DNA of 64,000 nucleotides from Candidatus Helarchaeota archaeon. Its GTDB lineage: Archaea > Asgardarchaeota > Lokiarchaeia > Helarchaeales > HEL-GB-A. The position numbers were made by a program, and so were the translations under genes. Positions 1 through 10,000 of this stretch are shown here, one piece after another; positions within the stretch are counted from its first letter, which is position 1; every line of letters starts with the position of its first letter. The stretch spans positions 1 to 64,000 of the forward strand of contig JAEOSY010000322.1 of NCBI GenBank assembly GCA_016840125.1, in the 5' to 3' direction. The notes beneath the pieces were generated by a model that was not told where the DNA came from, searched no databases, and saw nothing but the letters and a program-made list of their open reading frames with translations.

Positions 1-2
1 AC

Positions 3-326
3 ATGCCCGCGATGGCAGACCTCATCGCGGAAGCAGTGGAAGTTGCGGATTTGTATGCCCAATCCCAAGGGGTCTCCCTCCAAACCAAAATCTACGGCGT
101 GCACCCCGGGGGCACGTCGAGCCCACCGCACCTTCCCACGGGGCTAGACTTCGAGCGCGGCGGGAAGCACGGGTGGCATGAGGTCACGATCCCCGCGACC
201 GTAAAGGATGGGGTGTCCTACCCCCAACTGAAAATCAATTCGCACATTCTCGCGTGTCAGAAGCTATGCGAGAAGGTACGAAAAAATGAAACAAACTTTG
301 TCCGTCTCGGATATGGCGACGGTTGA
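3..326 (+). CDS. Unrecognised GC-rich ORF, possibly 5'-truncated
   Basis: The frame is open from the window edge (ATG at base 3) to TGA at 324-326, giving 107 residues, so this could be the C-terminal part of a gene that starts outside the window. The product is soluble, with no membrane segment; it has a Gly/Pro/His-rich middle and a Lys/Cys-containing helical end (CQKLCEKVRKNE). I do not recognise the family. The first ~240 bases are far richer in G+C than the rest of the window, with many C/G third positions, while the last 80 bases match the local composition. That suggests a transferred or unusually constrained segment, or an edge artefact. A perfect 7-bp inverted repeat lies 10 bp after the stop. 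Confidence 0.4.
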   Translation: MPAMADLIAEAVEVADLYAQSQGVSLQTKIYGVHPGGTSSPPHLPTGLDFERGGKHGWHEVTIPATVKDGVSYPQLKINSHILACQKLCEKVRKNETNFVRLGYGDG

Positions 327-335
327 CAACTTCTT

Positions 336-353
336 CAATTGCTCCCGCAATTG
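336..353. promoter_or_regulatory. Perfect 7-bp inverted repeat before the HMG-CoA synthase gene
   Basis: CAATTGC (336-342) and GCAATTG (347-353) flank a TCCC loop. The repeat sits between the upstream stop codon and a TATA-like element. No T-tract follows it, so it resembles an operator or BRE-proximal regulatory site more than a terminator. Confidence 0.4.
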
Positions 354-360
354 TTATAAG
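354..360 (+). promoter_or_regulatory. TATA-box candidate for the HMG-CoA synthase gene
   Basis: TTATAAG is centred about 26 bp before the GTG start at 383, the usual archaeal TATA-to-transcription-start distance. The transcript is therefore predicted to be leaderless or nearly so, which fits the absence of a Shine-Dalgarno sequence. Confidence 0.45.
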
Positions 361-382
361 TTTGTCCAGTTTATAGCTATCT

Positions 383-1525
383 GTGGATAAGTATTCTAGT
401 AAGGTTGGCATTTCAGCAATGGGCTTTTACTTCCCAAGAAATTATATTTCTTTAGAGGAGTTACTTGAGGCTAGAGGGGAACCGCCTGGAAAAGCTTCTG
501 CGGGTTTGGGGGTACACCGGATGGCTATGCTCGCAAGCAATGAAGATAGTGTGAGCATGGCGGCGAATGCGATTGAATCTTTAGAATTCTCCAAGGAAAA
601 AATTGGAAAATTGATTTTCGCGACCGAATGCGGGGTTGATCAAGCCAAAGATAATGCAAGTTATATATGTGAGCTATGTGATTTACCCGAGAATTGTGAG
701 GCCTACGACGTTAAAGCAGCATGTGCGGCGAGCACTTACGCTCTATGGCAAGTAATTGATTGGATTCTTAGCGGTAGAGGGCAAGGAAAACAAGGTTTGG
801 TAGTCTGTTCTGATAGGGCGGTTTATGAGTGCATGTCGGGTGCAGAAATAACGGGCGGTGCAGGTGCGGTGGCGTTTCTTGTGGACGAGAATGCAAAAGT
901 TATCAATTTTGACCCTGAAACGGGAGATTATAAGAAAAATGTGAGAGATTTCTGGAAACCTCTTGGAGAAGAGTGTGCTGTAACACCGGAAAATGGCCGG
1001 CTTAGTGTGTTAAGCTATCTCGATGCTCTAACACCTTCCTTTCAAAATTATTTTGCGAATGGAGGAACGAAAGCCTTCGATTATTTAGTGTTTCACACGC
1101 CCTACCCAAAAATGGTCAAGAAAGCTTTTAATAAACTGTCAGACGTGGTGCCTGAGATTCAAGGACGGTTTGAGGCAATGACTGCCAACTCCCTCAAGGG
1201 TCCTGCACTTGTTGGCAATATCTATAATGGTTCATTATATCTAGCCTTGGCTAGTCTCCTTGAAATTAATAAGAAATTAGTCCAAGGAAAAAGAGTGGGG
1301 CTTTTTTCATTTGGAAGTGGTAGTAGCTCCAAATTTTTCAGTGGAGTAGTCAATCCGGACTTCAAGAATAGTTTCCAATTATTCAAGCAATTTGATAATA
1401 TGGTAAAAATAATCCCTGAATTTTATGAACAATTGAGGCGGGGCGAAGAAGTGCTAACGGAAACCAAGGGGTTCCTCCTGAATGGCATCGACGAGCAAGG
1501 ATACCGGCATTATACAAGATTGTAA
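383..1525 (+). CDS. mvaS: Hydroxymethylglutaryl-CoA synthase
   Basis: This thiolase-fold enzyme condenses acetyl-CoA with acetoacetyl-CoA to HMG-CoA, the precursor of mevalonate and thus of archaeal isoprenoid lipids. The catalytic triad is visible: Glu82 in ATECGVD, Cys114 in KAACAAS and His238 in FHTPYPKM. The glycine-rich C-terminal motif (FSFGSGSSSKFF) is also present. The length of 380 residues and stretches such as SVLSYLDAL resemble bacterial or polyketide-associated HMG-CoA synthases more than the ~350-residue archaeal type, by my reading. The GTG at 383 places the family's N-terminal VGI motif at residue 8. The gene is monocistronic and converges on the membrane-protein gene that ends at 1532. 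No other mevalonate gene is in the window, so a related KAS-like role is not excluded. Confidence 0.85.
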   Translation: MDKYSSKVGISAMGFYFPRNYISLEELLEARGEPPGKASAGLGVHRMAMLASNEDSVSMAANAIESLEFSKEKIGKLIFATECGVDQAKDNASYICELCDLPENCEAYDVKAACAASTYALWQVIDWILSGRGQGKQGLVVCSDRAVYECMSGAEITGGAGAVAFLVDENAKVINFDPETGDYKKNVRDFWKPLGEECAVTPENGRLSVLSYLDALTPSFQNYFANGGTKAFDYLVFHTPYPKMVKKAFNKLSDVVPEIQGRFEAMTANSLKGPALVGNIYNGSLYLALASLLEINKKLVQGKRVGLFSFGSGSSSKFFSGVVNPDFKNSFQLFKQFDNMVKIIPEFYEQLRRGEEVLTETKGFLLNGIDEQGYRHYTRL

Positions 1526-1531
1526 GGAAAT

Positions 1532-2875
1532 TTAATTAGATTTCGATATTATGATACGAATGATAAAAAATATCCCACCAACTATTAACAGTCCTGTATA
1601 AACCCAGATTAAAAACCAATGAGCAAAAGACATACTGGGATTCAGGGAAACTAAATAACCTAAAGTAACTAGGATCACGTGGATAGTTAGAAACCTTAAT
1701 GCAGGTTTTCCAAGGTTTATTCGCCCATCATTAACTCGATAGGGGGTTTTAGCAGTTTTAACGATGGAAATTATAAACCAAATAAGGATGGTTAAAATAA
1801 GGGGTATCGAGATTAAAAGTATCAAGGACTCATTCAATCCAAAATTATCTACAAAACCACCAATCCCATTATAGATAGACCAACCCAATGCGAGAGTAAT
1901 CGCAAGTTCTATACCGATTATTTTTTCAATGTTTCTATTCAGTTGCTGTGGTTCAGTTGTTATTAATTTAAGTTCAGAATTCTGTAATGGACGATTAAAG
2001 AAATAGAAACAAAAAGCGAAGGTTAAACCTCCAAAAAAACCGATGCTGATTTCCCAATTTTTCCACCAATCAATTGACAAGGTTGAAAAACTAGGACCGA
2101 AATGCCAAAATGCGAAAATGCTAAAGGCTAAACCAAAACCTAATCCCATTGTTAAAGCTAGCTTGATATTTCTCCAATCTTTTCTAAATATTTCATATAC
2201 AAATAAACCTACAAATAATCCGATCCAGATCATTGAGTCCTGCAATGTAGAAAACGTTCTCGCACAATCAGTACAAGCTGTATAATCAACTTGACCGTAT
2301 AGAGGATAAATCCATTCTGGTTTAAAAATAGTAATTGAGAATGCTATAATAGCACCCACGATCCCGAATGCAATCCTTATTATCCAATCTTTAAAATGAA
2401 GAGGTTTCTTAGATCTGGTCCATCCCATAAACAAAGCAGTAATTCCACCCCATATTAATCCACACTGAAATAGCCAGAGAAACCCTATTGCAGGATCAAT
2501 TGCTGCCACATCCGAGGGACCGTTAATGTAAAACACTCCTTGAATCCAAGACATAAATTGCCCATACCCATGCATGCCACCAATGCCAATTCCTAAAGTA
2601 ATCGCGAGAACAATCCACCCTGAACTATAAGGCCTATTATTCTTCCCTAGTGATTTATAGGATAAGAAAAACCATGCAAGTGCCCATCCAATACCTGCAA
2701 AAACACCCCCGGAAGTCCCACCAAAACCTGATGATCCCCTGATTGCCCAGTAGAAGGCCCCTATCGTACTCATCAATATAATTGGAACGATCAATTCAGT
2801 AAATAGATTAGATTTATCCTTTTTTGAGCTTAACATAGGGAAGACGTCCCTATTTTCATTTTGAGATTCATTCAT
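1532..2875 (-). CDS. Polytopic membrane protein, about 12 TM segments, unknown function
   Basis: The 447 residues begin with a charged ~28-residue cytoplasmic N-terminus, followed by about twelve hydrophobic segments, several glycine-rich (GFGGTSGGVFAGIGWALAW; GIGIGGMHGYG). A loop near residues 195-210 holds two cysteines (ACTDCARTF) that could form a disulphide or bind a metal. I do not recognise the family and would not call it a named transporter. It lies 36 bp after the stop of the gene at 2912-3994 on the same strand and is likely the last gene of the operon headed by the giant surface protein. It converges on the HMG-CoA synthase gene with a 6-bp gap. The context suggests a surface or envelope function, which is inference only. 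Confidence 0.7.
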   Translation of the reverse strand: MNESQNENRDVFPMLSSKKDKSNLFTELIVPIILMSTIGAFYWAIRGSSGFGGTSGGVFAGIGWALAWFFLSYKSLGKNNRPYSSGWIVLAITLGIGIGGMHGYGQFMSWIQGVFYINGPSDVAAIDPAIGFLWLFQCGLIWGGITALFMGWTRSKKPLHFKDWIIRIAFGIVGAIIAFSITIFKPEWIYPLYGQVDYTACTDCARTFSTLQDSMIWIGLFVGLFVYEIFRKDWRNIKLALTMGLGFGLAFSIFAFWHFGPSFSTLSIDWWKNWEISIGFFGGLTFAFCFYFFNRPLQNSELKLITTEPQQLNRNIEKIIGIELAITLALGWSIYNGIGGFVDNFGLNESLILLISIPLILTILIWFIISIVKTAKTPYRVNDGRINLGKPALRFLTIHVILVTLGYLVSLNPSMSFAHWFLIWVYTGLLIVGGIFFIIRIIISKSN

Positions 2876-2911
2876 TGTTATAAAAAAGAAGAAAGAATTG
2901 ACTAAAAAAGA

Positions 2912-3994
2912 TTAGGTGTAAACATTGTAAAAGGTCTCTTTCAAAACGTTAAGATGTTCAATGAGAACAGAGTTGCTCTTGGTGCCGTTATTGTAGCTCT
3001 CAAGAATGAGGTTAATGATATATTCTGGAAACACAAGCTTCACGGCAATACTGCTACGGATGAAGTAGACTTCTTGCCCTGTTTTACCGCGGAGTACATT
3101 AATGACTTTAGAATCCCAAAGCCATTTTAGAATACCGTCAATGTTCTCAATTTCATTACTGAGCTCATCAATGTCCTCCCTTTTGAGGGGATTTTCCGCT
3201 AACCTCGAGATTAACGTGTAAGCATCCATATCTGTAATCACTTTCAAAATAATCTCTTGGTCTTCTGGTGTGGGACTATAATTCTCAAAATACGTCCGAA
3301 CATCATTAGTGTATTCATCGGATAAATATCCAGGGTATTTACCTGCTTTCGCATCGTTCACAATTTTTAGCGGAGGAATCCGAGTCGCAAAGATATCCCC
3401 TACAAGGAAGACTAGAGGGCTAGGGAGTTCTTTCAGTGTTGATTCAACAATAAGTCCCATTTTGATCATAGAATGTAAAATTGCGTCCATATCTAGCTCT
3501 TCTTTTGCTAGCTTCTCTTTGAGCCAGGAATTCAATTCGGATTTTGTTGCACTCCCATCTTCGATTAATCGGTCAAGTATCATTTTTTTAACTGGATCTA
3601 AAAAGGTGAGAGCATAGTGTTGTTCTCGGGTCATCTTTGGATAGGTAACAATTTTTTTATAAATATCCGGAAGCATTTGCATATACCGTCGATACTCGAG
3701 ATTACTCATAATAGTGCGGACACTATCCGTAAGCACATCTTCATAATCCTCTGCGTTCTCGTCAATGGAAAGTAAAAGTCCGATATAATAATTACTCTCC
3801 ATCCCCGTGAAGTAGCTAGCAATATTGAGATCAGCGATTGAAATAGTAAGGAATCCCTTTTCCCCTTCAAAAGCATGAGCAGTGTAGATTTGCATTGTCG
3901 CTTTGTCATCAACTAAAATATCATCAGGATGTTTTGCCACTACTTTCATTCCGGCTTTTTCATCAAACCGATAAACCAAAATCCCAAATGGCAC
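2912..3994 (-). CDS. Soluble protein with possible longin/roadblock-like N-terminus and two winged-helix-like domains
   Basis: The 360 residues lack a signal peptide or membrane segment. Residues 1-115 alternate strands and helices, beginning FGILVYRFDEKAGMKVVA, with a layout like the longin/roadblock-type modules common in Asgard archaea; I infer this from pattern only. Two winged-helix-like units follow, at about 130-185 (VKKMILDRLIEDGS...) and 255-320 (DAYTLISRLAENPL...). The start is GTG at 3994, with GGAG about 9 nt upstream. The gene lies 25 bp after the giant surface-protein gene and is almost certainly co-transcribed, so it may bind that protein's cytoplasmic tail. A DNA-binding role through the winged helices is an alternative. 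Confidence 0.6.
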   Translation of the reverse strand: MPFGILVYRFDEKAGMKVVAKHPDDILVDDKATMQIYTAHAFEGEKGFLTISIADLNIASYFTGMESNYYIGLLLSIDENAEDYEDVLTDSVRTIMSNLEYRRYMQMLPDIYKKIVTYPKMTREQHYALTFLDPVKKMILDRLIEDGSATKSELNSWLKEKLAKEELDMDAILHSMIKMGLIVESTLKELPSPLVFLVGDIFATRIPPLKIVNDAKAGKYPGYLSDEYTNDVRTYFENYSPTPEDQEIILKVITDMDAYTLISRLAENPLKREDIDELSNEIENIDGILKWLWDSKVINVLRGKTGQEVYFIRSSIAVKLVFPEYIINLILESYNNGTKSNSVLIEHLNVLKETFYNVYT

Positions 3995-4019
3995 TTTTTA
4001 AAACTCCACTTTCACTTTA

Positions 4020-7000
4020 TTAACCTTTTAAATTCTTTAAAATATCCTTTTGTTCTTTTAAGGTAAGTTTCTCCATGTCCTTAAGCAGGGAATCTTTCTC
4101 TTCGTCACTTAATCCGGATAATTTATTGAGTTCCGCACGGATTTGTGCTGCATCCATAGGTTCTTCCTTTGGTTTTTCTTTCTCTCTAGGTTTCTCCTTC
4201 TTAGGCGCTTTTACCTTCTTCGGTGCTGAAATAGTTTTGACGCCAATGCTGTCAAGGATTTTTTGTCGCTCCTCTGCCGGAATTACCATTGCTTCGAGAT
4301 ATTTGTCAGCATCAAAAGGCGACATCGACTGCAAGGTGATCATGATTTCTTCGGCTTGACTGTATGAAATTTCCATGCCCTTAACTTCACTGAGAATCTG
4401 GGAAAAGTTGATAACTTCCATGCGCTCTTTCTCGATCAACCCTGCAATGGTCAGGAGACGGCGAGTTGCCTCAGGTGGAATCTTCATTTCACCTAAATGC
4501 CGCTCAGCTTCTTCAACATTCATTGTTTTCAGGGTATTAATCATACTTTCAGCTTCAGGAGTGGTCATTCTTGTTCGGAGAATTGCGCTTACCTCTGATG
4601 CGAACAGTACCACCTCGGGTCGTACAAGTTTTGGTGGTTTAATACCAATCACGTTCCACGCATCTGAGAACATAGAGGCAAACATCCAATCACGGTCTTT
4701 AATATCCCGGAACGGAAGATCTACTTCCTTATTCTTCTTAATATTCTTCTTGGCGATTTCTATTGCTTTAATCTCCCTTGGTAGCATTATCCATTTGACT
4801 CTTCGGTAGCCCCAAGCACCTGCAACCACTGCAACTGCAATCATGGTGATGATGAATATCGGATGCTCCCAGATAGGCTTGATTATTATTCCAACTTCCG
4901 CCATTGGCGCATTTGCGTAATTCGAATTACCTGAGATTGCATAAACTTCCAGACTATATGTCCCGCCAGGTGTAAGATCCGAAGTTAAAATCCTTGCGGT
5001 ATAAACTCCATTGCCCTGGGGTGTGAGAGTAACATTTCTTTTAATCCCACCAGTTCCAGTATCCCTGAAAAGACAATAAACTGTTCCAGTCATCGGTTCA
5101 TTGTATTCATTTAAGAATGTAATTTGTAATTCACCCTCTAATAATTGATAGATTGACGTGGGATCCTCAGCGGGACTATTTATCGTTACGTACGTATTTG
5201 CCTTTGTCACGTTAATCCAAATAGTTTTGTACGCAATCGCGAACGGTGTCAAGTTTACAAAAACTTCCACTTGGTAGCGGTTTACGTTAGCCGATAATGA
5301 CACATTAACTTTATAGACTCCATTGATCGTTTCGTCAGTAATGAGGCTATAGGTCCCACCAACATCAGCCCAGCTGGTATTGACCCCGAAGAAGAGCAAA
5401 GGATTTGTTGGGGTAGAGACAATTCGACCGGGGGTATGATACGTGTGCAATTCTAAGTCGTATGAGACACTATCTTCAATATCAATATATCTGAACTCAA
5501 TGATCTGGAATTGGCGATATCTATCGGTATAATTAACCTTCCCTAATATTGGATACATCTCAATAGTAGTAAGAATAGGACGAATTGTAAAGGAGAAATT
5601 GACAACTGTTGTGACGTAATTCTGTTTAGTAATGATGATAGTGGCGTTATGTGTTCCGAAATCTAGACCCAGAGAATAAAATCGCATCCTATACGTGCCA
5701 ATTGCATCCATGTAGAATGCATACGCCTGGGTTGCGGTTGCCCCTGCTATAGTTCCATTGATATCTCCACCACTCAAGGGAATAGGTGTGTTGTGATCGA
5801 TATCTGTGACATTGAAATGGAGCTCAAGATCATCACCAAATGGTACTTGCAAATATTTCGGCTCGCGTTTGTCCATGACTAGTGTGTTGATAGGAAGGAG
5901 TTCAAACTGGACTACTCCTTGAACGAGTTTATAGATGCGATCAAATGTGTCTAATGTAGCATTCACGGTAATTGTCCAATTTTTAACCATATTCTTGTAT
6001 GGTATTCGGGTATCGATTTGAATGGTATAAAGCCCCTTATAAGATTGGTCATTATCGTAAAGCTCGAAAAGATTGAAGACCCGGTAATAAAAATCACTTC
6101 CATTCTGTTCTTTATAGTTTATCTTGATATTTCCAGGGCTGATCCCTTCAACGGGGAATGCGTCAAGATCCCACCAGAAAAAGGTAATATTGATCACGTC
6201 TCCATAGATATATTGGGAATCGTTTATGAATTCCGCGTTGGCGAAGTCCGGAGTACTGAAATTGGCAACTGGGTAAGATGCCGTCGCGTTGGCAGTTGCC
6301 CAATCAAATGTGAGGGCGGTATTATGCGTTCTTAAGATCAGATTAATGGTGAATATTGTAATCTCCGAATCTAGAGTTTCTCGAACATATTTCCCTGTAG
6401 TTCTAACTTGGATGACGTATGTTAATAATTCTTGAATCGGTGGGTAGCCTGACTCATTGAAGTTGAACCGCAAGGTATAATTGCCTTGGGAGGGGGCAGG
6501 GTAGAGATCGATCGATCCGTAATACCAAGTCATATTGGTGTATTCAAAACCACGGGATGTGACATAAAATTCAATATCATCGTATTGACCTTGGCTTCCA
6601 TTGACCCAATAAGAGTTGTTTTCAACATAGTGATAGTTACCAAATATTTTATTGTAATGTGACCGGTCCCGTAATGCCAATGTTACATTGAAGCTAGACG
6701 CTTCATCAAGATACACGGAGTAATCTTGCGATCGCACCACGAGGTTCATCTCAAGCGCTTGGATGAAGACAGTGTGGAACGTTTCAGAATAGATTGTATT
6801 CAGTGATTCGGCTTGAATGATGAAGGTAATCGGAATATCGGTCGTTGGGGTTACTGCAGCCCATGTCGTATTCATCGTGATAATCCACATTCCCGGACCA
6901 TAGGTGGCACTAACGTTATAATAGGTGAAGAATGGATTAGCAGATGCATTGCTCAGAAGCACATTGACAGTTGCATCATCGATTCCAGGATAACCGCCGG

Positions 7001-10000
7001 CTTCGGTGTTATTATAGGAGAACATAATTGTGATATTGTCACCCCAGGGGATATAAACGGGATATTCTTTAAGGAAAACTTGCCCAACCGATTTTCGGAA
7101 GGAGAGTGAAACTAGGAATGTTTCGTTCAAGTGAGTATCCGCAGGGGTAAATAGCGTGACATCAAAAGTATATCCTACTCCATGCTCGCCTGCGGACCCA
7201 TCAACATAAATGATGAAGGTTCCATTTGTATAGGTAGTAACAGTATAATTTCCATTTTGATAGACATCACTTCCAACCACTGAAATATTGGAGTTTTGCA
7301 CTACTTGTCCGGGGTGATCTGTGCTGTTATAGTAGATTCTAATCGTCACATTCTCACCCCATGGCCAGCCACTAAAGCCAGGTAAGCTTTGATTGCCAAT
7401 CCAGACGGTGTGGGTGGTGTAAACCTTTCGGACTGTGAAGGGCACGCTAAGGAGTGAGGCATTATCATATTGTGCTATACCCTTATAGTATGCGTTTATG
7501 TCAATATAATAGGTCTGAATGAGTGGAACGGCGGTTGAGAGAATTTCGATCGTGTAATTTCCTAGGTTTCCAGTGTAAATATAATCGGTGCCATTTGTCA
7601 TTCCTCCTATCTCAAAACCAGAATTGTCTATTGGTGCTCCATCATGATATAAGCTTGCAGGATCATTGACGATGTAGTCCAATCCTAAAGTTACATTATC
7701 GCCAAAAGGTGTGTTAAGGTACCAGGGTGGAACAGCGCGATAGGTTAGGGCAGTATGGAGTGCGCGGACATTGAAGTTAACTGTGTATGAGGCGTTCTCC
7801 CAGAACACACCCAATGCGGCACCACCAGTCGCAGTAACATCTATGGAATATGAACCCACAGTTAAAAGCGTGGTGTTGTGGATGGATATGATGTAATAGC
7901 CTCCTGTCAGGTCATAGACATCAAATGTCTGCCCCCCGTCAGTTGTGAAATTATCTGTTGAGAAGAGCCCTGGAATGCCATCTCCGTCCCAGAATAAACT
8001 GAATGGATCAGAGACTCGGAAATAAAGACTGAAGTTCGCTTCGTTTCCATACGGGACATCCGGAACGGCCTCTACCGTAAGAGCAGTAGTTAATTCTCGA
8101 ATGATGATTCCAGTGCTCGTACTGCTGCCTGAGTAGGAGGCTGAACTTGCTAATATCACCAAGAAGTTATAAGTTTGAATGCTGTTGAAAGAATTGTTAT
8201 TGATTTGGATGAGATAATTCCCACTCCCTTGCTCTTCGACTAAACTAATAGTATGTCCGCCAGTTAATGAAAAGTTTGCTTGTGTAAGCCCAACAATCCC
8301 CGTGTCATGGTACCACATCGAGTCCAAATCGCTATATTTCACTAACACTGTGAGATTAATATAATTACCAATCGGCATGCTCCCTACAGGATATACTACT
8401 GTAGAGGTTATCAGCCGTCTCACACTGAAAGCGATGCCTACATCATCACTCACATAAATTGTGATTCCCTGTAATGTAAGCGTCATAGAGTAGGCTGTTA
8501 CTGTCAATAAACTCGTATTTTGGATGATGAGTGAATAATCCCCACTGCCAATCTCAATTATGTTGGAGGTATGTCCACCAGTTAAGCTGAAATTAGCGTT
8601 GGTTAGTCCTGTGATTGCATCTCCATCATAATATTGTGAGGCAGGATCCGTATAACTGACATGAATCGTAATGTTGGCATAGTTTCCATAAGGAATGGCG
8701 CCGATGGGATCGGCGGTCACGATTGTTATCAATTTTCGGACTGTTACGAGCGCATCGGTCGTATCTTGCACATATGTGGGTTGTGCAATTAGAGTAAAGG
8801 TAATGGAGTATTGTTGAATATTTAATAGTGTTAAGTTATCAATCACGATGTAATAATCCCCGCCACCGATCTCGAAGACATTGAAACTATGACCTCCACT
8901 GACCGTGAAGTTCGTGTTCGTTAAGCCCGTGATTCCATCCCCATCATAGAATTGGGAAAGAGGATCGAGATAGATAGCATGAATGGTGAAATTCGCAGAA
9001 TTTCCGTAAGGAATTATCCCAACAGGGTCGTTTGTTAGTGAAGTGGTGAGTTTCCGGATTGAGAACGAGATCTGAACGTTCGACCCAGTATAGTTTGTAG
9101 TTGCACCAATGGAGATTGTCGGTGAGTATGATTGAATTCCTAAGATGGTGCCATTTCCGATTACCAACGTGTAACTTCCACTCGAACCTTCAAATATGGT
9201 AATTGAATGACCACCTGTGATTGAAAAGTCAGGAGTAGTAAGACCTGTGATTCCAACACCATCCCAATAAAGACTTTCTGTATCAGAGTAGCTGACTTGA
9301 AGTGAAACATTGACTTCATTCCCATATGGTTGTGTTCCTAGTGGAATAGCAACTATAGAGGTTGCCAGTTGGCGAATTGTAAAGGAAGTTAATGTATTAT
9401 CTCCAAGATAGGTTGCGCCTTGGTTTAGTGTAATTGTGACGATATATGATTGAATAGTTAGAATAGTCCCATTTGCGATTGTAATAACATAATCGCCACC
9501 ACTGATCTCCGTTGAGGTGAAGGAATGCCCGCCATCGACTTGGAAATTGGCATCAGTTAAGCCAGTTACACCAAGACCGTTATACCATTGACTATCGAAG
9601 TCGGTATATTCAATATGGACTGAAATATTAACAGGATTTCCGTATGGAACACTTCCTACTGGGCTTGCAGTAATAGAGGTAGATAAACGTCGGATAACGA
9701 TGGTTGTATCTGCAGAATCACCCGCGTATGTGACCCCAGCTGCTAAAGAAATGGTGATTGGATAAGCTTGAATCGATAGAAGTGTACCGTTTTCGATTTC
9801 AATGATATAATCACCTGAACCCAGATCATGCACTGTATAGGTATGACCTCCCGTAAGTGAAATTTCACCACTGGTAAGACCAGTTATACCAGAACCATCA
9901 TAGTATAGAGATGCACCATCGTTTATTGTTACGTGAATGGTGAGGTTTACCACATTACCGTATGGTTGAGCTGTAATCGGATCGATCGCTAGTAAGGATT

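Noticed and set aside
4075..4809. Plus-strand ORFs of 94 and 144 codons opposite the giant gene's cytoplasmic tail
   Set aside because: They are antisense to a strongly supported reading frame; their Ser/Arg-rich, low-complexity products reflect the opposite strand of Lys/Glu codons, and no ribosome site or promoter is seen.
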